DNA of 50,167 nt from an uncultured Selenomonadales bacterium. GTDB taxonomy: Bacteria; Bacillota; Negativicutes; Selenomonadales; Selenomonadaceae. The position numbers were made by a program, and so were the translations under genes. This document shows positions 24,208 through 32,057 of this stretch, piece after piece. The notes under the pieces are model-generated. The model searched no databases, was not told where the DNA came from, and saw nothing but the letters and a program-made list of their open reading frames with translations. Position 1 is the stretch's first letter. Each line of letters opens with the position of its first letter. The stretch is taken from assembly GCA_946183785.1 (NCBI GenBank), contig CAMHCS010000021.1, positions 1 through 50,167 on the forward strand, given 5' to 3'.

Positions 24208-24759
24208 TTATATCGTAATCCTTCCAGTTTGTTCAACGGAAATGACGTGCGCGGCTGAGCGGCCCGCCCGCGAAACAGACAGCGGCGATACCGCGCTCTT
24301 TATAAACAGCCCCGGCACGGAAGCCAGACCGAGAGACAAGCTGCCGTAAAGAGCCGTCCCGGAAAGCGCATAGCCCGCCGTCATAAAAAGACAGGCGGCA
24401 GCCATGCCGAAACAAGCGCGCTTCGTGAACAGAGAGGAAATTTCACCTTTCTTGGATGCGACGCGGAAGAAAATCTCCGCCATGCCCGCTTTGATGACAA
24501 GCGTCGGCAATATCCAGACCGGAAAGCCGCCCGCAAGGTCGGCGAGCGCCGAGCCGAACGCCCCGGCGAAGATGGCTACCCTGCGCCCGCAGAAAAACAC
24601 GGCGAGGAACAACGCGCCGTCGCCGAGGTGCGCGTACCCCAGCGGAATCGGAATCTGCGGCACCAACGTTGCGGTAAAGACGAACGCCGCCATCACCCCC
24701 GCGACGCAGATTTCTTTCGCCGAAAGACGCGGCACGGCAATGGTTTCAGTTTTGGACAT
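24208..24759 (-). CDS. ECF transporter S component, C-terminus frameshifted
   Basis: Integral membrane protein with the PF07155-like pattern PIPLGYAHLGDGALFLAVFF...GSALADLAGGFPVWILPTLVIKAG. It is the substrate-binding subunit of an energy-coupling-factor vitamin or metabolite importer. Compared with the two intact paralogues (25716, 41510), four bases (GTTC on the plus strand) are missing at 24289/24290. After KSAV the frame therefore changes and the last helix (NIAAAYLAGGAL) is lost; the original frame would end at 24233. It may still be made but is probably impaired. No EcfA/EcfT genes are nearby. Confidence 0.8.
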   Translation of the reverse strand: MSKTETIAVPRLSAKEICVAGVMAAFVFTATLVPQIPIPLGYAHLGDGALFLAVFFCGRRVAIFAGAFGSALADLAGGFPVWILPTLVIKAGMAEIFFRVASKKGEISSLFTKRACFGMAAACLFMTAGYALSGTALYGSLSLGLASVPGLFIKSAVSPLSVSRAGRSAAHVISVEQTGRITI

Positions 24760-24775
24760 AAATTTGTCTCATTTC

Positions 24776-25702
24776 CTAAACAGGATTTTCATAATCGCCG
24801 ATAGAGTTCAGATCGATCCTGTAAATACGCGGCTCCTCCAGCGGATATTGCGTCCGTCCGTGGCATCCGTGTCCGACCACCGCCACGGCAGGATTTTCCC
24901 ACGCGAGGAGAAGCGCTTCGCCATAGGTTGTCCCCGGAGGCACATCAATCGCCGTCGAACGGCACAGGCCCGCGCGCTCGACGCCGACGGAGGTCGCGCT
25001 GCAAAGGTGAAGCAACGCGCCGGGCGCCGCTGCGCGGATGGCGCGTACCGCGTCCAGCGTCACCGCGCCGCAAAGGTTCTTGTAGCAATCCGGCGACACC
25101 AGCTCATAGGCTATCGTCGCGTCGGTGTACGCGATGATCTTCACGCCCCGCGCCGCCGCCTCCCGCGCATAGGCCGCGAGATGGCCCCTGAGCGTCCCGG
25201 CAAGTTCCCGCAGCCTGTCCCCTTTCCGGTACAACGCCTTATAGACTTCCTTTGACGGCACGATCATGCTCAAAATGCTGAATACGCCCTGCATATCGAA
25301 AAGCACCGTCTCGCCCTCGCGGGCCAGCATTTCCGCCGCCGAAAGCGCCGCCGCCATCTGCCCCCTGGCGAAGTCGAAGGGCGGCAGCTCCGCGATCTCG
25401 TCGAGCTTCGCGTGGGGAAAATCGCGGACGGCGGGCAGACGCGTCTTCGGGTTCAGCGACAGTGTCGCGCCGAACTGCTCCGCCTCGACGGCCACGGAAA
25501 AGGGCAAACGGCAGAGCACGTCCCCGTCCTCGCGCTTGATGGTTCGCGCCATGCGCGCCATCGAGGCCGCGTCCGTGAACACCTCCTCGTATTTGACGCC
25601 CGCCTTTTGGCAAAGCTCCTCGCCCAGAACGTGCGTCGGCGAGAGTTCGCTAAGGTCGCTCCTGCACTCGAAAGCGACCGCCACCGTATCCGTCCCGGCC
25701 AT
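24776..25702 (-). CDS. URO-D-family methyltransferase, short GHGC branch
   Basis: 308 residues. H232-L-C234 (LLHLCSATSVG) is the metal-site motif, and GHGC (C280) replaces the usual SPxC cysteine. The pattern VPSKEVYKALYRKGDRLREL matches the paralogue at 15452. Family role is methyl transfer involving a corrinoid protein or thiol; the substrate is unknown. It lies between two ECF S-component genes, 14 bases from the upstream one. This may indicate that it acts on the imported compound. Confidence 0.78.
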   Translation of the reverse strand: MAGTDTVAVAFECRSDLSELSPTHVLGEELCQKAGVKYEEVFTDAASMARMARTIKREDGDVLCRLPFSVAVEAEQFGATLSLNPKTRLPAVRDFPHAKLDEIAELPPFDFARGQMAAALSAAEMLAREGETVLFDMQGVFSILSMIVPSKEVYKALYRKGDRLRELAGTLRGHLAAYAREAAARGVKIIAYTDATIAYELVSPDCYKNLCGAVTLDAVRAIRAAAPGALLHLCSATSVGVERAGLCRSTAIDVPPGTTYGEALLLAWENPAVAVVGHGCHGRTQYPLEEPRIYRIDLNSIGDYENPV

Positions 25703-25715
25703 CTGGCAGCCCCTC

Positions 25716-26246
25716 CTATCGCAGCGTCCGCGGGCGGCCCAGCGCGCCGCCCGCGAGGTACGCGGCGGCGATGTTCACCGCGCTCTTGACGAGCAATCCC
25801 GGCGCGGAGGAGAGACCGAGCGCGAGACTGTCATAGAGGAACGCGCCCGCCAGCGTATAGCCCGCCGTCATGAAGAGGCACGCAAGCGCCATGCCGAAAA
25901 ACACGCGCTTCGTGAACAGCGAAGGAATCTCCCCGCCCTCCGACGCGACGCGGAAGAAAATCTCCGCCATGCCCGCCTTGATGAAAAGCGTCGGCAAAAT
26001 CCAGACGGGAAACCCGCCCGCGAGATCGGCAAGCGCAGAGCCGAACGCCCCGGCGAAAACGCCCGCCCTGCGCCCGCAGAAAAACACGGCGAGGAACAGC
26101 GCCCCGTCGCCGAGATGCGCGTAGCCCAGCGGAATCGGAATCTGCGGCACAAACGTCGCGATAAAGACGAACGCCGCCATGACCCCCGCGAGGCAAATCT
26201 CCTTCGCGGAAACGCGAGGCGCAGCGATAAGTTCAGATTTGGACAT
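25716..26246 (-). CDS. ECF transporter S component
   Basis: 176 residues, several membrane helices, intact. MSKSELIAAPRVSAKEICLAGVMAAFVFIATFVPQIPIPLGYAHLGDG is followed by GSALADLAGGFPVWILPTLFIKAGMAEIFF, and it ends KSAVNIAAAYLAGGALGRPRTLR. It would need the shared EcfAA'T energising module, which is not encoded in this window. Start taken at MSKSEL behind GAAGGGAG; the longer frame begins with TTG. It is the first gene of the larger module 1. Confidence 0.85.
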   Translation of the reverse strand: MSKSELIAAPRVSAKEICLAGVMAAFVFIATFVPQIPIPLGYAHLGDGALFLAVFFCGRRAGVFAGAFGSALADLAGGFPVWILPTLFIKAGMAEIFFRVASEGGEIPSLFTKRVFFGMALACLFMTAGYTLAGAFLYDSLALGLSSAPGLLVKSAVNIAAAYLAGGALGRPRTLR

Positions 26247-26261
26247 ACAAAAAACTCCCTT

Positions 26262-26311
26262 CAAAAATAGTACAGAGGAAAACGGAAAATGATTCCTACC
26301 GAATTCCTCTG
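26262..26311 (-). promoter_or_regulatory. hairpin in the 5' leader of the ECF operon
   Basis: Minus-strand arms CAGAGGAA / TTCCTCTG (26311-26304 and 26280-26273) with a 23-nt loop, followed after TACTA by TTTTT. It begins at the expected transcription start. It could be a weak terminator or attenuator, or a 5' stabilising stem. It does not carry the GCUGA motif. Confidence 0.45.
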
Positions 26312-26312
26312 C

Positions 26313-26341
26313 ATTGTAACGAAACGACGCAAATTTGTAAA
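26313..26341 (-). promoter_or_regulatory. promoter of the ECF/URO-D/LarE operon
   Basis: -35 TTTACA (26341-26336), 17-bp spacer, -10 TACAAT (26318-26313). It lacks the AAsTATGATTT spacer of other promoters here. Confidence 0.7.
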
Positions 26342-26370
26342 GACAAATATTTCCTTTTCCCCTCCGGCGG

Positions 26371-27192
26371 TCAGATCACTGCTGCGTCGGAGATGTTCTC
26401 TCCCGGCGTCGCGTCGGGCTGGTCGCGGTGGATCAGCCTCGCGATGTAACGCGTTGTCTCGCGGATCTCCGGCAGCGTCCGAAGCGTGGCGATTTTTCTC
26501 GGGCGCGGCACAGGCACGTCCACGATTTCACGGAATGTGCCGGGGTTCGCCGTCATCACCGCTACGCGATCCGCCAACGCCGCAGCCTCGAACACGTCGT
26601 GGGTGACAAAAACGATGGTCTTGTCCGCGGTGTTCGCGATATGGAGCAGCTCGTCCTGGAGCGTTTCCCGCGTCTCCGGGTCAAGCGCGGCGAAGGGCTC
26701 GTCCATCAAAAGGAACGACGGATCCGAGGCGAGGGCGCGGGCAATGGCGACGCGCTGACGCATCCCGCCGGAAAGCTCCGAAGGATAGTGGTCCGCGTAT
26801 CCCTCCATGAAGACCTTGCGAAGCTCCCTGTCGCTGACACGTCGGCGCTCCTCCACGGGCACGTCCCTGAGCGAAAGGGGGAATTCCACGTTTTCCCGCA
26901 CCGTCAGCCACGGGAAAAGCGCGTAACCCTGTTGTACCATGCCGCACCGCACGGACGTCTCACGCGTGGACTGCCCATCCACGAGGATTTCCCCCGAGGT
27001 GGGCACCGAGAGCCCCGCCAGAAGGTCGAGCAGCGTTGACTTTCCGCAGCCCGACGGGCCGACGATGGCAAGGAATTCCCCTTCCCTTATATGGAGGTTC
27101 AGGCGGTTCAGCACGTTCACCGCCTCCTCCCCGCCGTCGTCATAGTCGCGGCAGACATTGGAAAGAACAATTTTCCATTTCTTTTCTTCCAT
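26371..27192 (-). CDS. ABC importer ATP-binding protein (SsuB/TauB/NrtD-like)
   Basis: 273 residues. Walker A GPSGCGKST, Q-loop, signature LSGGMRQRVAIARAL, Walker B FLLMDEPFAALD and H-loop FVTHD are all intact. It powers the importer with the permease and lipoprotein encoded just upstream. The SsuB/TauB group transports sulfonates, taurine, nitrate or pyrimidine precursors. In this context, organosulfur is the best guess, but not proven. It is the last gene of the operon that begins with leader G. Confidence 0.9.
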   Translation of the reverse strand: MEEKKWKIVLSNVCRDYDDGGEEAVNVLNRLNLHIREGEFLAIVGPSGCGKSTLLDLLAGLSVPTSGEILVDGQSTRETSVRCGMVQQGYALFPWLTVRENVEFPLSLRDVPVEERRRVSDRELRKVFMEGYADHYPSELSGGMRQRVAIARALASDPSFLLMDEPFAALDPETRETLQDELLHIANTADKTIVFVTHDVFEAAALADRVAVMTANPGTFREIVDVPVPRPRKIATLRTLPEIRETTRYIARLIHRDQPDATPGENISDAAVI

Positions 27193-27208
27193 GATGAATC
27201 CCCCCTCC

Positions 27209-28042
27209 TTACGCCGAAAGCCGGTAACGGCAGACGTGCCGCTCCGCTTTCAGCAGCAGCCAGTTCACGAGGACGCCGAGGCCCGCAATCAGCAGAATGG
27301 CGGCGTACATATTCGCGTTCTGAAAGACGTGCTGGGAGTAAGACACGAGGTATCCGAGGCCCGCTTTCGCGCCGAGCATCTCCGCCGCGCAGAGCATCAG
27401 TATGGCGTAGGACGCGCTGATCTTGATGCCGGGGAAAATCTCGGGCAGTGCCGCCGGAAACACCACACGGCGGATCATCTGCCCCCCCGTCGCCCCCATC
27501 GTCCGCGCCGCTTTCACCAGGAGCGGATCCACATGGCTGACGCCGGAAATCGTGTTCAGGAGAATCGGCCAGACGCAGCCCCAAAAGATAATGCCCACCT
27601 TCGACACTTCGCCGACGCCGAACACGACGATGAAAAACGGGAACAGCGCGATAGGCGAGGTCTGGGCAAAAAGGGTCAGGAGCGGGTTCAGCGTGGCACG
27701 AATCCGCTCGTTCCACCCGATGAGGATGCCGAGGGCAATGCCGACGACCAGGGAGAGGACAAACCCGAGGGACGCGCGCCCAAGGCTCGCCGCCAAATGC
27801 CCGAAGATGGCGCCGCTTTTCACCATTGCCGCGATGGCTTGCGCGTCGGACGAGAGAGGCGGAATGATAATCGGGTCCACCAGCCCGACGCGTGGCGCTG
27901 CCTCCCAGAAGAGGAGGAACGCCACCACCGGTGCCGCGCTGCATACCGCCCGCACCGCCACAGGATGGCGGCCCAGCGCCCCCCGAAGGGACGAGGCAAT
28001 CCCGCGACTTTCTGCGGGCAAATCATGTACAACTGCTTCCAT
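27209..28042 (-). CDS. ABC importer permease (SsuC/TauC-like)
   Basis: 277 residues with about six transmembrane helices and the EAA-type loop (KVGIIFWGCVWPILLNTISGV...AARTMGATGGQMIRRVVFPAALPEI). It forms the membrane channel for the importer. I start at MEAVVHDLPA because GGAGG lies eight bases upstream. The longer frame overlaps the end of the binding-protein gene in an implausible N-terminal extension. It sits between the binding-protein and ATPase genes. Confidence 0.88.
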   Translation of the reverse strand: MEAVVHDLPAESRGIASSLRGALGRHPVAVRAVCSAAPVVAFLLFWEAAPRVGLVDPIIIPPLSSDAQAIAAMVKSGAIFGHLAASLGRASLGFVLSLVVGIALGILIGWNERIRATLNPLLTLFAQTSPIALFPFFIVVFGVGEVSKVGIIFWGCVWPILLNTISGVSHVDPLLVKAARTMGATGGQMIRRVVFPAALPEIFPGIKISASYAILMLCAAEMLGAKAGLGYLVSYSQHVFQNANMYAAILLIAGLGVLVNWLLLKAERHVCRYRLSA

Positions 28043-28058
28043 TGCATATACCTCCAAT

Positions 28059-29069
28059 TTATTTCTTGTAGTACGGGTTGTATTCGTTCGTGTACAGCTC
28101 ATCAAGCGTCACAGGGCGCGCCAGGAGGCCGTACTTGCCGGAAATTCGCACCCAAAGCTCCGCGTCCGCCTTGTCGATCAGCGCGTGCTCCGGGAATACG
28201 GGATTGTAGAGCGCGCCTTGCGACGGGTCAACGTCCAGCGCTTTCGCAATGACAAGCCCCGCCTCGTCGGGGTTCGCCCGCGCCCAATCGTTCGCGTCCG
28301 CGATGGCGGCGACGTACCGCTTCACGATGTCTGGATTCTTTTTCAGGAACTCGGTGTTGACGAACTGTTGCGGCCAGCCTTTTTCCTCGCCCACGATGTC
28401 AACCAGCGTGCCGATCTGTTTCACATCCTTGTTCATCAGGAGACGGTCGGAAAACGGATTGATCAGCATCAGGACGTCCACTTGGCGGCTCAGGAGCGCG
28501 CCGTCCATCTTCTCATAGGAAATCACCGTCTCGTCCACGTCGCCGTCCTTCAGCCCCAGCTTGTCCTTCGCTTCCAGCCATTCCAGCTCCTTCGGCGTCG
28601 GGATGGCGACTTTTTTGCCCCGTATGTCCGCGAGCGTGTTGATGCCGGAGTCCTTCAATGTCAGGAATCGGAGCATCGGCTTTTCCGCCGATGTTCCCCA
28701 GCCCGCTGCCACCGCCTTGATGGGGTAGCCGTTGGAGATGCCCACGGCCAGCGTCGAGGCGTGCTGGCAGGCGAACGGGAAATTGCCGGAGGCGACGTTC
28801 GTCACGATATCGTTGATATTCGCGAGGTATCCGGTGAAATTCACCTTCAGCCCATGCTTCTTGAAAAAGCCTTTCGCATCCGCGATATAGACAGGGTCGG
28901 ACCACGGCACGTTGGGGAAGTTGAACTCGTAAAGGCCCTCGGCGTTCTGCTTCGGAGCATCGGCTTTCTTTTCCCCGCCGCACCCGGCGGCAAGCGCGGC
29001 CAGCGCCAGCACCAAAGCGGCGATAAAGCCGAGAATCGCGTATTTTCGTTCTGTTTCAGTCATTTTCAT
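28059..29069 (-). CDS. ABC importer substrate-binding lipoprotein (NMT1/TauA-like)
   Basis: 336 residues. A short lipoprotein signal (ILGFIAALVLALAALAAGCGG) gives acylation at the cysteine of AAGC. The mature part has the NMT1/THI5/TauA pattern SDPVYIADAKGFFKKHGLKVNF, LADIRGKKVAIP and VISYEKMDGALLSRQVDVLM. It delivers its ligand to the permease encoded next. Similar proteins bind sulfonates, thiamine precursors or nitrate. The start overlaps the stop of a 46-codon ORF (ATGA), suggesting coupling. Confidence 0.88.
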   Translation of the reverse strand: MKMTETERKYAILGFIAALVLALAALAAGCGGEKKADAPKQNAEGLYEFNFPNVPWSDPVYIADAKGFFKKHGLKVNFTGYLANINDIVTNVASGNFPFACQHASTLAVGISNGYPIKAVAAGWGTSAEKPMLRFLTLKDSGINTLADIRGKKVAIPTPKELEWLEAKDKLGLKDGDVDETVISYEKMDGALLSRQVDVLMLINPFSDRLLMNKDVKQIGTLVDIVGEEKGWPQQFVNTEFLKKNPDIVKRYVAAIADANDWARANPDEAGLVIAKALDVDPSQGALYNPVFPEHALIDKADAELWVRISGKYGLLARPVTLDELYTNEYNPYYKK

Positions 29070-29206
29070 TCATCCTTTCTTTTATCGGTTGCTTTCATTG
29101 TTTGCTTCGTTTTCGTCGCGGCCATCCCGTCAACAGGATGCCGCCTGCGGCATTCGGCCCCCCCGGAAAGCCGGATACACAAAAAGGTGTGCGGGTTCAT
29201 GACCAT
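29066..29206 (-). CDS. 46-aa leader-type ORF before the importer genes
   Basis: It begins ATG behind a strong AAGGAGG (nine bases) and ends overlapping the start of the binding-protein gene. The peptide is MVMNPHTFLCIRLSGGAECR followed by RRHPVDG and a lysine-rich tail. It has no similarity to a known enzyme. Two cysteine codons, one of them in a CR pair, and its position directly after leader G suggest a translated leader peptide or a coupling ORF. Confidence 0.45.
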   Translation of the reverse strand: MVMNPHTFLCIRLSGGAECRRRHPVDGMAATKTKQTMKATDKRKDE

Positions 29207-29221
29207 CGCAGCCAACCTCCT

Positions 29222-29298
29222 TTCCAAAACAAAAGGCTGAAAAAACACGGCGCAATCATGCGACGTTTTTTCCAGCCTTCAGATTTCTGATCAGCATG
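29222..29298 (-). promoter_or_regulatory. GCUGA leader G
   Basis: Hairpin on the minus strand at about 29295-29273: P1 GC/GC, internal loop UGA/AG, P2 UCAG/CUGA, loop AAAU. Overlapping terminator with arms AGGCUG / CAGCCUU extended by A/U pairs, ending in U-rich sequence at about 29228. It precedes the 46-codon ORF and ABC importer. Confidence 0.75.
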
Positions 29299-29332
29299 GC
29301 CGTCTCGCTCCATGGCGGAACGGTTGCTATGG

Positions 29333-29361
29333 AGTATAGCATCTGCCCGGGCGTTTGAAAA
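29333..29361 (-). promoter_or_regulatory. promoter of ABC importer 1
   Basis: -10 TATACT (29338-29333) with a weak -35 TTTTCA 17 bases upstream. A weak -35 and an upstream palindrome suggest activation by a LysR protein. Confidence 0.6.
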
Positions 29362-29372
29362 ATGCCAAATAA

Positions 29373-29388
29373 CTATCGTTAGCCATAG
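29373..29388. promoter_or_regulatory. LysR-type operator CTAT-N8-ATAG (importer 1)
   Basis: Dyad CTATCGTTAGCCATAG. Its centre is 42.5 bases upstream of the -10 box, the same as at 30450 and 32941. It is a likely site for one or both LysR proteins encoded at 29.4-30.3 and 33.0-33.9 kb. Confidence 0.65.
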
Positions 29389-29405
29389 TCCCGGCAAATA
29401 TCCTT

Positions 29406-30326
29406 TCATGTCTTTTTCCCCTGCATGGCCTCCTCTGCCGCTTTTTCAAGAAGCGCAAGGAACGCGTGGCCGATCTCCGATGTGCGCTGGTTCACATGGC
29501 GGATGACGCCGACGGTGATGACCTCGTCCACGTCCAGCGGCCGCGCGATGATGTCCCGCCCATGCAGGTACGAGGGCAGGATGCCCGTCGTGATGATATA
29601 GGCGCTGAGTTCCATCAGAAAATCGGCCACCGCCGCGCGGTCAGTCACAAAAATATGCTTCGGGGACTCGCGCTCGCTGCATATCTCCTCCGAGAAGTAA
29701 AAGGAATTTTCCTCACCCTGGTCGAACGTGATGCAGGGAAAAGGCTCCAACTCCGCCAGGGAAATCCGTTCCTTCACCGCCAGCGGATGCCCGCGGAACA
29801 GGAAAACGTGAGGCTTCACCATGAACAGCGGCGAAAAGTACAGATTGTTTTCCTTCAGGATTTTCCGGATGATGACCTCGTTAAACCGGCTCAGATACAA
29901 AATGCCGATTTCGCTTTTCAGGTTCTTGACATTTTCAATGATTTTTCCCGTGCGTTCCTCCAGGAGAGAAAACTCGTAGTCTTCGCCCTCGTATTGGCGG
30001 ACAAGCTCGACAAACGCGCTGGCGGTGAAGGTGTAGTGCTGCGTGGAGACGGCAAAATATCGTCGGCTGTCCCTGCGGGCATACCGATCCTCCAGCATTT
30101 CCATTTGCCGCAAGATTTGCTTCGCGTAGCCAAGGAACTTCATGCCCTCCTCCGTGAGCTTCATGCCCCGGGAATTGCGGATAAAAAGCGTCCGGTCGAT
30201 TTCCTTTTCCAATTCCATAATCGCCGTCGTCATGCTCGGCTGCGCCACGAAAAGCTGCCGCGCCGCAAGGCTGACGGAGCCGAATTGCGCGATGGCGATG
30301 ACATATTTGAGTTGCGTGAGTGTCAC
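29406..30326 (-). CDS. LysR-family transcriptional regulator 1
   Basis: 306 residues. The N-terminal winged helix-turn-helix (MTLTQLKYVIAIAQFGSVSLAARQLFVAQPSMTTAIMELE) and the periplasmic-binding-like effector domain are complete. It starts with GTG behind GGAGGG. It resembles LysR 2 throughout, including the recognition helix, so both may bind the same dyad. It is preceded by leader E and a CTAT-N8-ATAG operator, so it is probably self-regulated, and is divergently unrelated to the importer only by distance: both are read in the same direction. The effector is unknown; CysB/MetR-like signals are possible. Confidence 0.9.
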   Translation of the reverse strand: MTLTQLKYVIAIAQFGSVSLAARQLFVAQPSMTTAIMELEKEIDRTLFIRNSRGMKLTEEGMKFLGYAKQILRQMEMLEDRYARRDSRRYFAVSTQHYTFTASAFVELVRQYEGEDYEFSLLEERTGKIIENVKNLKSEIGILYLSRFNEVIIRKILKENNLYFSPLFMVKPHVFLFRGHPLAVKERISLAELEPFPCITFDQGEENSFYFSEEICSERESPKHIFVTDRAAVADFLMELSAYIITTGILPSYLHGRDIIARPLDVDEVITVGVIRHVNQRTSEIGHAFLALLEKAAEEAMQGKKT

Positions 30327-30345
30327 AGCATTTCCCTCCTAAAAA

Positions 30346-30393
30346 CGCAAAAGGCCGTGCGTCGTCCGCACAGCCTTCGTTTTCCGATCAGCT
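30346..30393 (-). promoter_or_regulatory. GCUGA leader E (before lysR 1)
   Basis: Hairpin 30393-30372: P1 AGC/GCU, internal loop UGA/AG, P2 UCG/CGA, loop GAAAA. Overlapping terminator 30376-30351 (arms AAGGCUGUGC / GCACGGCCUU) with a U-rich tail. P2 differs from copies A-D in both arms, so pairing is kept. Confidence 0.75.
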
Positions 30394-30402
30394 ATTCCTG
30401 TT

Positions 30403-30408
30403 ATCATA
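30403..30408 (-). promoter_or_regulatory. -10 box of lysR 1 promoter
   Basis: TATGAT placed 42.5 bases from the dyad centre at 30450; no good -35 is seen, as for an activator-dependent promoter. Confidence 0.5.
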
Positions 30409-30442
30409 CCATGTGCCTCTTCCCGTGAATAATCCCTGAATT

Positions 30443-30458
30443 CTATCGCTATACATAG
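30443..30458. promoter_or_regulatory. LysR-type operator CTAT-N8-ATAG (lysR 1)
   Basis: Dyad CTATCGCTATACATAG upstream of the lysR 1 promoter, spaced as in the other two copies. Confidence 0.65.
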
Positions 30459-30600
30459 GCTTTTTCTATCGCCTGCGCCGAGTTTCCTCGCGGGAGGAAG
30501 CTGAGCCGTCGCGGATGCCCTCTTTCCTGTCGGCAATGCAAAGAGCGCCCCACGGGAGAGATGATTCCCGCAGGGCGCTCTATTTTATGGGAAATCTTGT

Positions 30601-32016
30601 TTACTTGATCGGCAGACCCATTTCGCGCAGTTCCGCCTTGACCTTGTTGTAGATCGCGAGGTACTCCGGCTTCGGCTGCACCGTTTCGAGGTCGTAGACC
30701 GTGCGGAAGTCGCCGCCCTTGGTGTGGAGCGTGCGGTTGTCAATCAGCGGCTGATACTTCGGCAGGATCTTGTTGACGAGTTCGTTGGCCTGCACCCGGG
30801 TGAGCCGTGCCTTGCCGACAGCTTTTCCGACTTCAACCGCGAAGCGCGCGCCAAGACCGCAAGCATGGTCGAGGCCGGCGCTCTGGTGGCCGGTGCCGCC
30901 CGATACGAGGAAGCCAAGCGTCGCGCTGCCGATGGCGCCCGCCGCCGTCTCCCAGAAGTATTCCTCGCTCCCGATACCCGCCGTCATCTGCCACGCCGCG
31001 CCGACGAGGGACGGGAAATGCGTGTGCTTCTGGAACGCCGCGCCGCCATAGTTCGCGACGTAGAGCGCGTACTTGCTGCTGTTGGAGAAATAGAGGGCGT
31101 CCGTCGGCCATGTGCCGAGAATCGTCGGCTCATAGAGCATGACGTAGGCGAGGAGGTCGGCGACGCCGTTGACCGCCGAGGTGGCTGGGCCGCCCGCCGC
31201 GCCGCCGATGTACGACTGCAGGATGCCCCAGATATTCGCGCCGTACTGGTGCCAGAAATAGGCGCGGCACATTTGGTCGTAGTCCGTTTTCAGCTGCGGC
31301 ATGATATAGACGTGGCGAACGTCACCCTTCCCCACGCCCCAAAGCGGATTCGCCGCCGCCATCTCGGCACGGAGGTTTACCGGCGTCGAGCCGCCGTCCG
31401 GATAGCCGGGACGTCCGACGCGGCGCAAGACGTCCTTGACCGTGGCGACGTGCTGGATTTCAGCCATCATCTCAAACGGCGAGCCGGGCTTCACCGGAAT
31501 GCCGTTGATCTTTTCCTTGACGCCCTGGAAATGCGTGAATGTTACCAACGGCTCCTGCGCATAGGACAATGCGATTTTCTCATAGAGGTCGTCGGAAATC
31601 GGGCCGAGGATGCGCCCCATGACGCCCACCGGCGTCGGGCCGTTATCGTAGTCCTCGAAGCCACGGTGCGGAATCGTGACCGCGTCCTTGCCCTCGCCCA
31701 GCGTCACTTCCGTGGGCAGGTTCTCCAGCGCCTCCTCCAGCTCGTCCTCGGTGAAGGTGATGCGCCGCTCCGTCGATACGTTCAGGATGCCCACGTCCAG
31801 CAGAAGCTCCTTGCCCGCCTGCCAGATCGCGTCCAGCTCGTCGTCGTCCGTCGGCACGACCTTCCCCGGCGCGTACTCGATATTGTATTTCTTCGTCAGT
31901 TCCTTCAAACGCGGCCAGTAAATCTTCGTGTCAAATTCCTTCTGGAACGCGATCGGCCCCGTTTCGCCGCGCCCCCAATATTCGATGAATTTCCCTTTCG
32001 TTCCGTGTACGCTCAT
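30601..32016 (-). CDS. MtmB-family corrinoid methyltransferase without pyrrolysine
   Basis: 471 residues, about the length of methanogen monomethylamine methyltransferase MtmB (458). Matching blocks: LKKYNIEYAPGKVVPTDDDEL, LGEGKDAVTI, SPFEMMAEIQHVATVKDV, and the ending YDLETVQPKPEYLAIYNKVK. At the family's pyrrolysine site (after GRPG, near residues 203-209) this protein reads YPDGG, with no amber codon, so it is a non-Pyl member like MtgB in the MttB family. It should pass a methyl group from an unknown donor to the corrinoid protein encoded just upstream. Start MSVHGTKG is set by GGAGGAG. It follows leader F. Confidence 0.85.
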   Translation of the reverse strand: MSVHGTKGKFIEYWGRGETGPIAFQKEFDTKIYWPRLKELTKKYNIEYAPGKVVPTDDDELDAIWQAGKELLLDVGILNVSTERRITFTEDELEEALENLPTEVTLGEGKDAVTIPHRGFEDYDNGPTPVGVMGRILGPISDDLYEKIALSYAQEPLVTFTHFQGVKEKINGIPVKPGSPFEMMAEIQHVATVKDVLRRVGRPGYPDGGSTPVNLRAEMAAANPLWGVGKGDVRHVYIMPQLKTDYDQMCRAYFWHQYGANIWGILQSYIGGAAGGPATSAVNGVADLLAYVMLYEPTILGTWPTDALYFSNSSKYALYVANYGGAAFQKHTHFPSLVGAAWQMTAGIGSEEYFWETAAGAIGSATLGFLVSGGTGHQSAGLDHACGLGARFAVEVGKAVGKARLTRVQANELVNKILPKYQPLIDNRTLHTKGGDFRTVYDLETVQPKPEYLAIYNKVKAELREMGLPIK

Positions 32017-32057
32017 ACTATTCTCCTCCATCTATCTTCTTTTCATTTTTCTTGTTT

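Noticed and set aside
30601..32016. Trimethylamine methyltransferase (MttB) identity
   Set aside because: The first impression came from the corrinoid partner; the block order and the C-terminal sequence match MtmB better than MttB.
30601..32016. Pyrrolysine-encoding amber codon
   Set aside because: The frame is continuous and the expected site reads GYPDGG; no pyl genes are seen in the window.
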